Assembly (NCBI GenBank): GCA_944322615.1
Contig: CALUPH010000006.1
Span: 1 to 64,000, forward strand
Source: Candidatus Gastranaerophilales bacterium
Lineage (GTDB): Bacteria; Cyanobacteriota; Vampirovibrionia; Gastranaerophilales; Gastranaerophilaceae
Length of the DNA: 64,000 nucleotides
Reading direction: 5' to 3'
The notes beneath the pieces are model-generated. The model did no database searches and had not been told where the DNA came from. It saw only the letters and a program-made list of their open reading frames with translations. The position numbers and the translations under genes were made by a program. Shown here piece after piece: positions 17,065 through 23,754 of the stretch (positions within the stretch are counted from its first letter, which is position 1; each line of letters opens with the position of its first letter).

Positions 17065-17574
17065 ATGTTAAGATTTGGACTTGTTTCAAAAATACACAAT
17101 GAAAAACCACTAGTTAGAGTTAATTTCCTTGATGATAACAGTTTTTCATACTGGTTAAATGTTCTACAATCAAAAACTCAAAATGACAAATTTTACATAA
17201 TGCCAGATATTGGAGAACAAGTTGTTTGTCTTATGGATCAACATTCAGAAGAAGGTGTTGTTTTAGGTTCTATTTATTCTGATACAGATAAATCTCCATT
17301 TACAGAAAATAAACAAATAATCATTCAGCTAGAAAATAACTCATTAATTTCAATTAATAAAGAAGAAAACAATCTTACTATTAAATTTCCCAATATATAT
17401 TTTAAAGGAAATATTCATCACGACGGAGTTTTTCAAAATACACAAGGTATAAAATCAAGTGGAGATATAGAAGATAAAACTTCAACAATAGAAGTGGTAA
17501 GAACAATATATAATTCTCACACTCATATTGGGAATGAAGGGAAACCTACATCAACACCAAACACAAATATGTGA
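17065..17574 (+). CDS. Phage baseplate assembly protein V (spike), prophage remnant
   Basis: A 169-residue protein resembling the P2 gpV/Gp45 spike family, the puncturing tip of contractile tails. The N-terminal OB-fold part has PLVRVNFLDDNSFSYWLNVL and then MPDIGEQVVCLMDQHSEEGVVLGSIYSD, which is the family signature. A beta-helix stretch follows (about 100-145), and the C-terminus has YNSHTHIGNEGKP, where the HTH histidines bind iron at the spike apex. It is slightly shorter than P2 gpV. No clear ribosome site precedes ATG 17065. It is followed by an inserted ParDE module and then a baseplate W gene, the V-W order of P2-like phages. No other tail gene remains. Confidence 0.75.
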   Translation: MLRFGLVSKIHNEKPLVRVNFLDDNSFSYWLNVLQSKTQNDKFYIMPDIGEQVVCLMDQHSEEGVVLGSIYSDTDKSPFTENKQIIIQLENNSLISINKEENNLTIKFPNIYFKGNIHHDGVFQNTQGIKSSGDIEDKTSTIEVVRTIYNSHTHIGNEGKPTSTPNTNM

Positions 17575-17874
17575 TTAAAACATAGCGCATATATCTTGAT
17601 GAACAGTTAATACCCTTAAAATAGTAAGTGTTTTATCATCTGATTTATAAACAATCAAATAATTCTTTTTTATTACATAAAATTTTACATCCATATATGT
17701 AAAATCTTTTCTAGCTCGTCCCAAATTTGGTTGTGATGCCAACAGGTTAAATGTTTCATAAAAATCACTCACCAAATTTCTAGCAGCCCTAACATTATCC
17801 TTTGAAATATAATCTGCTATAACCTCAATATCTGATAATGCTACACTCTTTATTTCTAAATTTAAATCACTCAT
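17575..17874 (-). CDS. parE: ParE/RelE-family toxin
   Basis: A 99-residue protein of typical ParE size, with ALSDIEVIADYIS near the N-terminus, LASQPNLGRARKDF in the middle and KKNYLIVYKSDDKTLTILRVLTVHQDI at the end, all typical of the RelE/ParE fold. ParE toxins poison DNA gyrase, while RelE relatives cleave mRNA; the pairing with a ParD-type antitoxin favours ParE. It overlaps the antitoxin gene by 8 bases and would be translated from the same transcript. It begins one base after the end of the baseplate V gene and lies on the opposite strand, so it was inserted between V and W. Confidence 0.85.
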   Translation of the reverse strand: MSDLNLEIKSVALSDIEVIADYISKDNVRAARNLVSDFYETFNLLASQPNLGRARKDFTYMDVKFYVIKKNYLIVYKSDDKTLTILRVLTVHQDICAMF

Positions 17875-18103
17875 ACTTCTTCATTAATTCTTTCATTGCA
17901 GAATGCCCATCAAGTGTAACGGGATCATCCAAACCAACCTGAATATCTTTTTTTAACTTTTCAATATATTCTTGAGGAACTCTGTCTTTTTCAATTAGTA
18001 ATCTAATAGCTTCCCTTACAACTTCACTTACTGAATTATATAATCCACAAGCAACTTTATCTTGTACATATTTTTCTAGAGCTGGAGTTAAAGATATATT
18101 CAT
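17867..18103 (-). CDS. parD: ParD-family ribbon-helix-helix antitoxin
   Basis: A 78-residue antitoxin starting MNISLTPALEKYVQDKVACG, then YNSVSEVVREAIRLLIEKD. This is the classical ParD ribbon-helix-helix that binds its own promoter as a dimer, followed by a C-terminal toxin-binding helix. ATG 18103 is chosen because GAGGTG precedes it at correct spacing; GTG 18109 would place the start inside that site. Its promoter is at 18135-18164 and is presumably autorepressed by ParD or ParDE. The toxin gene follows with an 8-base overlap. Confidence 0.9.
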   Translation of the reverse strand: MNISLTPALEKYVQDKVACGLYNSVSEVVREAIRLLIEKDRVPQEYIEKLKKDIQVGLDDPVTLDGHSAMKELMKKYE

Positions 18104-18134
18104 TTTCACCTCATTAATAACAAACTATGCTTTT

Positions 18135-18164
18135 ATTATAACAAACATTGACATAGATTTTCAA
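18135..18164 (-). promoter_or_regulatory. Promoter of parDE
   Basis: On the minus strand TTGAAA (18159-18164), an 18-base spacer and TATAAT (18135-18140), 32 bases upstream of the antitoxin ATG. The antitoxin operator is expected here but I see no perfect inverted repeat. Confidence 0.65.
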
Positions 18165-18179
18165 TATTTATTAACAACT

Positions 18180-18527
18180 ATGAAAACATTAAATCAAATA
18201 ACTTATGTAGATTGGCAAATAAAAATTAATTCTATTGGAGATGTAGTCGAAGGTGCAGAAGATATTAATCAGTCAATAGCAATAATTTTAATGACAAGAA
18301 AAGGCTCAGACCCTCATCGTCCTACCTTTGGTTCTAATATTCATTTATACATTGACTATCCCATTAACGAAGCCTCAGCCAATATTATCAGAGAAACAAC
18401 TGATGCAATAACAGAATGGGAAACAAGAATAACTCTTAATTCAGTATATATTTGCTACAAGGTTTATTTATCTCTAAACGAATTGAACGATTACTCTTTA
18501 ATCCCTTCGCCCTTGCAACTATATTAA
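18180..18527 (+). CDS. Phage baseplate protein W (gp25-like), prophage remnant
   Basis: A 115-residue protein of the gpW/gp25 lysozyme-like baseplate wedge family. The diagnostic stretch is GSDPHRPTFGSNIHLYIDYP (about 40-59), followed by ANIIRETTDAITEWETRITL. That is nearly the family consensus, in which a glycine-arginine-proline turn precedes a helix ending in WE-x-RI. The last 20 residues (from LNELNDY on) do not resemble the usual beta-strand end, so the C-terminus may be altered. In P2-like phages W follows V directly; here parDE lies between them. No J, I or tail genes follow. Confidence 0.75.
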   Translation: MKTLNQITYVDWQIKINSIGDVVEGAEDINQSIAIILMTRKGSDPHRPTFGSNIHLYIDYPINEASANIIRETTDAITEWETRITLNSVYICYKVYLSLNELNDYSLIPSPLQLY

Positions 18528-18633
18528 TATCTATGTATTTTTCATTTTCCATCTTACACTCACAATAAATCGGAATACAAATTTATGGAACATCACTTCC
18601 GAGCATTGTGTCTGTTTCGTATCTAAAAATTAT

Positions 18634-18736
18634 CGGGGAAAATTCCCCGTACTTTTTGGGGAAATTTCCCCAAGTAAAAAAATCAAACTGTCGAAAAAAA
18701 TCAAACTGACTGTTATAATCAAACTGGTCGTTAAAA
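18634..18736. repeat. Iteron-like block with two GC palindromes
   Basis: Two related palindromes, CGGGGAAAATTCCCCG (18634-18649) and TTGGGGAAATTTCCCCAA (18656-18673, perfect), precede three direct repeats beginning TCAAACTG at 18683, 18701 and 18719, an exact 18-base period. An extended -10 (TGT-TATAAT, 18711-18719) overlaps the second and third repeats. The GC-rich palindromes stand out against the AT-rich background. The layout recalls iteron operators or origins; no gene for a binding protein is adjacent. Confidence 0.6.
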
Positions 18737-18755
18737 TACAATAGTAATTAATATA

Positions 18756-18789
18756 AAAAAGCCTTTTGATAAATTTCAAAAGGCTTTTT
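18756..18789. terminator. Bidirectional intrinsic terminator next to tRNA-Gln
   Basis: Stem AAAAAGCCTTTTGA / TCAAAAGGCTTTTT (14 bp) with a 6-base loop. On the minus strand it ends tRNA-Gln transcription; on the plus strand it would stop transcripts from the iteron-block promoter. Confidence 0.9.
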
Positions 18790-18798
18790 ATTTTAAAT

Positions 18799-18871
18799 CT
18801 GGGGCGGAAGGATTCGAACCTCCGAGATGCCTGGACCAAAACCAGGTGCCTTACCACTTGGCGACGCCCCA
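18799..18871 (-). tRNA. tRNA-Gln (anticodon UUG)
   Basis: The minus strand reads TGGGGCGTCGCCAAGTGG, then TAAGGCACCTGGTTTTGG with anticodon TTG, and a T arm GGAGGTTCGAATCCTTC closing with CGCCCCA. The acceptor stem and U1-A72 pair are typical of tRNA-Gln. The discriminator is G at 18799, and CCA is not encoded. It bounds the accessory region on the right. Confidence 0.93.
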
Positions 18872-19014
18872 ATATGGCTTTCAACTCTTATATATTATTA
18901 AGAGCATAAGTAAAAGTCAAGAGATTTTATTTTAAATTTTTGAATTTATTATATACTTTTATTTATTTTTATGGCTTAATTAAATCATAAAATATAAAAA
19001 TAAAGGAATTTCAT

Positions 19015-19671
19015 ATGCAAGCAAGACGTGCGGCTAGAGAATTGGCTCTAATATTATTTTCACAATTAGATACTGTTAAAAACTTAGATAAATGTGATTT
19101 TCAAGATATAGTTTTAAAATCTGTAAGAACTCTTACAAATAATTCTGTTGATGAACTTAAAACAGCTACTAATTCTATATTAGAAATGAAAGAATTTATT
19201 AGTGAGTATGAAGCAAATCATCCTACTAATTTAGAACGACCAATTGAAGTTTCTGATATTCCTGTTCCAATACCGATGACTTCAGATATTCAAGGCAGAT
19301 TGGATGAAATTCTTAATGTTGCTGAAAATGCCATGTTGGCTTTAGAAATCGCTGAAATGGCTGCATTAGAAGAAAACTCTGATGTAAAACAATATATTAT
19401 AAAAATAGCAAATACATTCAAAGAACATAAAACTGAAATTGATGAACAAATTAAAAAGTTTGCATTTGGCTGGGATATTAACAGACTCGTTAAAATGGAT
19501 AAAGATATTTTAAGAATTGCTATTTGTGAACTTGTTTACGTTAAAGATGCACCTTTGAAAGTTATTATTGATGAAGCTGTAGAATTGGCTAAAAAATATT
19601 CTACTGAGGATTCTGCTTCTTTTGTAAACGGTATTTTAGGTAAAGTAGTTATCGAAAATAATTTAAAGTAA
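19015..19671 (+). CDS. nusB: Transcription antitermination protein NusB (long form)
   Basis: A 218-residue NusB, longer than the roughly 140 residues of E. coli. The N-terminus MQARRAARELALILFSQLD and the C-terminal helices (LVKMDKDILRIAICELVY, then VIIDEAVELAKKYSTEDSASFVNGIL) are clear NusB. The extra 75 residues between them (about 60-135) match the extended form found in cyanobacteria. It binds boxA with NusE during rRNA transcription. AAAGGAA precedes ATG 19015. ftsY follows after 15 bases, an arrangement also seen in cyanobacteria, which is useful for placing the organism. Confidence 0.93.
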   Translation: MQARRAARELALILFSQLDTVKNLDKCDFQDIVLKSVRTLTNNSVDELKTATNSILEMKEFISEYEANHPTNLERPIEVSDIPVPIPMTSDIQGRLDEILNVAENAMLALEIAEMAALEENSDVKQYIIKIANTFKEHKTEIDEQIKKFAFGWDINRLVKMDKDILRIAICELVYVKDAPLKVIIDEAVELAKKYSTEDSASFVNGILGKVVIENNLK

Positions 19672-19686
19672 CAATAAGGTAAGATT

Positions 19687-20670
19687 ATGTTTAATTTCTT
19701 CAAAAGAAATGATGAATCTAAAAATGAAAATATAGAGAAAAATGAGGAAAGCTCTAAGTCATTTTGGAATTTTTCTTTTGAAGGATTAAAGAAAACAATA
19801 TCTAACACAACTCAAAATCTTGTTGATAATGTAGTTTCAACTATTGAAGAAGAAGAAGAATTTGATGATTTTATTCTTGATGATATGGAGGAACTTTTAA
19901 TTAAAGCTGATTTGGGTGTAAATCTTTCTTCTTCTATAACAGATAAATTAAGAAAGCAAACAAAAGTAAAGCCTTCTCAAATTAAACAATTTTTAAAAGA
20001 TGAGTTTTCTACAATCTTGAAAAGTGCAGGTTCTTCTGAGCTTAATTATGATGATAATTCTTTCAATATTTATTTTATAACCGGTGTAAATGGTGCAGGT
20101 AAAACAACATTAATTGCAAAACTTGCCAATAATTTTAGATTATCAGGTAAGAAAGTTCTGTTAGCTGCCGGAGATACATTCAGAGCTGCGGCAGAAGAAC
20201 AATTGGATATTTGGGCACAAAGAGCACAAGTTGATATAGTAAGAAAAGATGGAATTGATTCAGCCGCTGTTGTTTATGATGCAATAAAAAAAGCTCAAAG
20301 TGAAAATTATAATGTTCTCTTAATTGATACTGCAGGCAGATTGCATAATAAAAAGAATTTAATGGAAGAATTAAATAAGGTAAAATCTGTTATAGATAAA
20401 CTTGCTCCAAATTGTTTAAAAGAAAGTATGTTGGTTTTGGATGCTAATACAGGACAAAATGGACTTTCTCAAGCAAAATTATTTTCAGAAGCTGTTAATC
20501 TAACATCTGTTGCACTCACAAAGTTGGACGGAAGTGCAAAAGGCGGAATAATTATTGCAATTGCAAAAGAGTTCAATTTACCTGTAAAACTTATTGGTGT
20601 CGGTGAAAAGCTTGAAGATTTAAAATTATTTAATCCTGAAGATTTTATTAATGCGCTGTTTGAAAAATAA
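19687..20670 (+). CDS. ftsY: Signal recognition particle receptor FtsY
   Basis: A 327-residue SRP GTPase that docks ribosome-SRP complexes at the membrane. An acidic N-terminal A domain (about 1-60) is followed by the helical N domain and the G domain, with ITGVNGAGKTTLIAKLA (G1), AAGDTFRAAAEEQL, LIDTAGRLHNKKNLMEEL (G3) and LTKLDGSAKGG (G4). The end is IGVGEKLEDLKLFNPEDFINALF, typical for FtsY. It is preceded by AAGGT and cotranscribed with nusB. Convergent lrgB starts one base after its stop codon. Confidence 0.96.
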   Translation: MFNFFKRNDESKNENIEKNEESSKSFWNFSFEGLKKTISNTTQNLVDNVVSTIEEEEEFDDFILDDMEELLIKADLGVNLSSSITDKLRKQTKVKPSQIKQFLKDEFSTILKSAGSSELNYDDNSFNIYFITGVNGAGKTTLIAKLANNFRLSGKKVLLAAGDTFRAAAEEQLDIWAQRAQVDIVRKDGIDSAAVVYDAIKKAQSENYNVLLIDTAGRLHNKKNLMEELNKVKSVIDKLAPNCLKESMLVLDANTGQNGLSQAKLFSEAVNLTSVALTKLDGSAKGGIIIAIAKEFNLPVKLIGVGEKLEDLKLFNPEDFINALFEK

Positions 20671-20671
20671 G

Positions 20672-21340
20672 TTAAAAAGCACAAATGCAAATGACAGTTG
20701 TTAATATTCCGATTATAATTAATGCTAAAGTAGCCATTACAACTTGTTTGTCTTTTTTCTTTTCTACACAGCTTGATGTACCCATAACATGACTTGAAGC
20801 ACCTATTGAAAGACCGATAGCTACATCACTTTTTATATGGAACAATTTTAATATTTTATGTCCGAATAAAGCTCCGTATATGCCTGTAACTACAACAATG
20901 CACGCTGTAAGTTCAGGTATTCCGCCTATTGCTTTTGATATTTCAACGGCAATAGGTGTAGTTACGGATTTTGGTATTAATGATGTAATAATATTCCAGT
21001 CAGAATGCATTAATTTCCCGAGAATGAATGTTGTTGTTATTGCGGTTAATGCTGCTACTATAAAACCAAAATATACTGCTCTTTTGTTCTTTTTTAAAAG
21101 TGATAGATTTTCCACCAAAGGAAATGCTAATGAAATTGTAGCCGGACCCAATAAAAGAGTATACATACAAGCAGATTCATTGTAACTTTGATAATCTATA
21201 TGGAATATTTTTAAAAAAATAATTAAAATTATTCCGGACAGCATTAAAGGTGGAATTTTTTTTAAATATTTAAACTTCCTTGATTTTTTCGATAATTCAT
21301 AAATAAGGAATGTTGTAATAAAACCCCATAAGTTAACCAT
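20672..21340 (-). CDS. lrgB: LrgB/CidB family murein-hydrolase export regulator
   Basis: A 222-residue polytopic protein of usual LrgB length. Recognisable are LLGPATISLAFPLVEN, SLIPKSVTTPIAVEIS, GIPELTACIVVVTGIYGALFG and the C-terminal GIGAS-like stretch (GLSIGASSHVMGTSS). LrgB works with LrgA in membrane-based control of autolysis or overflow-metabolite export; its exact biochemical action is unsettled. It starts 8 bases inside lrgA with AAGGAA upstream, so the pair is translationally coupled. Confidence 0.88.
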   Translation of the reverse strand: MVNLWGFITTFLIYELSKKSRKFKYLKKIPPLMLSGIILIIFLKIFHIDYQSYNESACMYTLLLGPATISLAFPLVENLSLLKKNKRAVYFGFIVAALTAITTTFILGKLMHSDWNIITSLIPKSVTTPIAVEISKAIGGIPELTACIVVVTGIYGALFGHKILKLFHIKSDVAIGLSIGASSHVMGTSSCVEKKKDKQVVMATLALIIIGILTTVICICAF

Positions 21341-21725
21341 TGTGAATTTTCCTTATTTTATGGAGTCTGACAAATTTTATAACATTTTCAACAAATATTG
21401 CAGTTACTATTAATGTTATAGTTGTTGTTAGAATAACATTCATTGCAATAGGTATTAGATTTTTTTGCAAAATACTGTAGTAAGATATAATTCCTACAAA
21501 TAATGGTACGAATAATAACGGCATATATTTTAATAGTAAATTACAGATATCTTTTACCCAATCTTTTTTGATAATATTAAGTTTCAAAAGAAATGCAAAA
21601 AGTATAATTCCTAAAATTGGAGACGGAATTATTATATGTGTATATTTAACAATACAGTTACAAATGAATTGTATTGCACATAAAATAAACAATCCTATAA
21701 AATGTTTTATGATTCGGCTAAACAT
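21333..21725 (-). CDS. lrgA: LrgA/CidA family holin-like protein
   Basis: A 130-residue protein with four hydrophobic helices and the family pattern PSPILGIILFAFLLKLNIIK followed by MPLLFVPLFVGIISYY. LrgA/CidA are small holin-like membrane proteins that act with LrgB. An extended -10 (TGC-TAACAT) ends exactly 6 bases before its ATG and no Shine-Dalgarno is seen, so the operon mRNA is probably leaderless. No LytSR-type regulator is adjacent. Confidence 0.87.
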   Translation of the reverse strand: MFSRIIKHFIGLFILCAIQFICNCIVKYTHIIIPSPILGIILFAFLLKLNIIKKDWVKDICNLLLKYMPLLFVPLFVGIISYYSILQKNLIPIAMNVILTTTITLIVTAIFVENVIKFVRLHKIRKIHNG

Positions 21726-21731
21726 AAATTC

Positions 21732-21740
21732 ATGTTAGCA
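21732..21740 (-). promoter_or_regulatory. Extended -10, leaderless-type, of lrgAB
   Basis: On the minus strand TGC-TAACAT, 6 bases before ATG 21725. The spacing is identical to four other leaderless-type starts in this window. Confidence 0.45.
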
Positions 21741-21750
21741 CAAAATAAAA

Positions 21751-23751
21751 CTAAATATTTACATTATTTTTTTGTGCAGAATATTCATCATAGGGTCTAT
21801 AGCCTTTAGGTATTTTGTATTTGAATTTTTTAGAGCCAAAATTGGCTTGCCATAGCCAATTTTTATCCGGCGAAACAGCTGCAGTATATTCTCTTCCGTC
21901 ATTTTCAAATTTGTATGCCCCTGCTTTAGTTTCAGGATTACCGAGAATCCACTTCCCATTCCTGGAAAGATACAAATTCCCATTATCGAAATCAACCGCA
22001 ATTCCTAGAACATCATTGTTTTCAAAATTTTCATCTATCGAACTTAATATATCGTATGCGTAGCATTCATCGGTTACAGACCAATGATTACATTCGTAAA
22101 TATGTTCATATTCTGAAATTATTCCGGCTTTTATATATTTTCTGCCATGAGATGTGTTTCTTTTTAATGTTAATTCAAAATAATATTTGCCTTTATTAAA
22201 ATATTTATTTGTAGAATAGAGATTGAAACTATCATCTACTATTTCTAATCCGTCGGAAGAAACATTTGAACGGAAGAAAAACTCGCTAACAAAGCGAACC
22301 GCTTCTTTTGTTGATTCATGTTTTGGAAATTCTTTATATCTTGTTCCATTATATCCATCAACTAAAAAATAATCACTTTGATGTTTATATTGAAAAGATG
22401 TTGGTTCTTTTTCAAAATAATCTTTTATTTTTCTCGAATTTGAATCTTTAAAATATTTGCGTGAGTTTAACTTTTCAATAGGAATTTTTTTTGATTTTAC
22501 TATAACATCTCCATCGTAGTATCCACCAAAATATATTTTTTTTATATTAACTCCGGGGATTGTTTTTATATCCCATATTACAGACTCATAACTTGTCAGT
22601 AAAAGGGTTATAGGTGTGTTTGTTTTTTCAACCCTTACTCTAACCTTACCTGTTAGATGTTCTGCAAACTCTCTTTCTTTATCATAATGTCCATGATAAA
22701 CAGATACAACATGTAAATCACCTATTACTTGATGTTTAGGCTCTGCATTTTTTTTCGGTGTTGCATCTCTTTTTATTATTGGATTATTGATTTTTGGTTT
22801 TTTACTACTTCGATTATCAATTACTTCAATTTTAGACATATATGTATTTTCTGATAGTTTATCCGGGATTATATCGAATGAATAATTTACAATAAGATTA
22901 TTTTTATTGTCTACTAATCCCCATTTATTGTTTTTCATTACCCAAAATGTATTATTTTCTTTGAAATTGCGAGTTATTTTCTCGTATTCGCAAGGCAAAA
23001 TATATTCACCTTTTATGTTAATTATCCCATATTTATTATTTTTTTCTATTTTAAAAAGATAATCTTCAGGACTTTTATATGATAATATAATTTTTTCTAC
23101 ATATGGTGTTTTTAAAACTTTTTTTCCTTTATCATTAATAATGTAATACTTATTATCCTTTTTAATTTCAAAAAGCTTTTTTCCAATTTGTTCAATTAAT
23201 GATATATTTTTAATTTTAAAGAGATATTTTAAGTTGTTATTATTATATACTTTACAAATACCATTTTTTGATAAAAAGATATATTCTTTATTTATATATA
23301 TTTTGTCGTATTTTGTTGGGAAAATTTTTTTCCCATTTTTATCTAATAATCCATATTTTACACTTCTGTAATCGTGTTTAAAATAATTTTTCATCTCAGA
23401 AACAATAAAAAAATTATTATTATAATTTATATTTAAATATTTACATGGAATTATAGTTTTTCCCTTAGAATCAATTATACAAGTTTTGTTATTAGCTTTA
23501 CTTGCAATAAATAAATTGTTATTTAGACGGTATAAATGCGAATACCTGTTTTTATCAATAGGCTTTCCTTCTGAATCGGCAATATAATATTTCTCTACTT
23601 TTTCTAATGGGGGTTTCTTATTTTGGACTTCGTTTACAAAGTTGATTAAATTTCTTTGAAAAGATTCTTTACCAATACTAAATAATATTGCTAATTCAAC
23701 TATGACAATAAACAATAATAGTATAGATAATCTTTTATAAATATCTTTCAT
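21751..23751 (-). CDS. Membrane-anchored WG-repeat protein with C-terminal SPRY domain (copy 1)
   Basis: A 666-residue protein. An N-terminal signal anchor (about 8-27) puts the rest outside. Residues about 50-310 are WG-type beta repeats (KYGLLDKNGKKIFPTKYDKI, KWGLVDNKNNLI). Residues about 340-450 form a separate beta domain with PITLLLTSYESVIWDI and a GYYDGDV end. From about 498 a SPRY domain follows: GKYYFELTL, VLGIAVDFDNGNLYLSRNGK, and the end NFGSKKFKYKIPKGYRPYD. SPRY domains bind proteins or peptides and are mainly known from eukaryotes. AAAGGA precedes ATG 23751, 3 bases after its paralogue's stop. Function unknown; probably an extracytoplasmic binding protein. Confidence 0.7.
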   Translation of the reverse strand: MKDIYKRLSILLLFIVIVELAILFSIGKESFQRNLINFVNEVQNKKPPLEKVEKYYIADSEGKPIDKNRYSHLYRLNNNLFIASKANNKTCIIDSKGKTIIPCKYLNINYNNNFFIVSEMKNYFKHDYRSVKYGLLDKNGKKIFPTKYDKIYINKEYIFLSKNGICKVYNNNNLKYLFKIKNISLIEQIGKKLFEIKKDNKYYIINDKGKKVLKTPYVEKIILSYKSPEDYLFKIEKNNKYGIINIKGEYILPCEYEKITRNFKENNTFWVMKNNKWGLVDNKNNLIVNYSFDIIPDKLSENTYMSKIEVIDNRSSKKPKINNPIIKRDATPKKNAEPKHQVIGDLHVVSVYHGHYDKEREFAEHLTGKVRVRVEKTNTPITLLLTSYESVIWDIKTIPGVNIKKIYFGGYYDGDVIVKSKKIPIEKLNSRKYFKDSNSRKIKDYFEKEPTSFQYKHQSDYFLVDGYNGTRYKEFPKHESTKEAVRFVSEFFFRSNVSSDGLEIVDDSFNLYSTNKYFNKGKYYFELTLKRNTSHGRKYIKAGIISEYEHIYECNHWSVTDECYAYDILSSIDENFENNDVLGIAVDFDNGNLYLSRNGKWILGNPETKAGAYKFENDGREYTAAVSPDKNWLWQANFGSKKFKYKIPKGYRPYDEYSAQKNNVNI

Positions 23752-23754
23752 TAA

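Noticed and set aside
18683-18736. CRISPR array
   Set aside because: The repeats share only 8 bases with 10-base gaps and number three; no cas genes are in the window.
12645-18798. Functional prophage
   Set aside because: Only baseplate V and W remain; there is no integrase, capsid, terminase, sheath or lysis gene.
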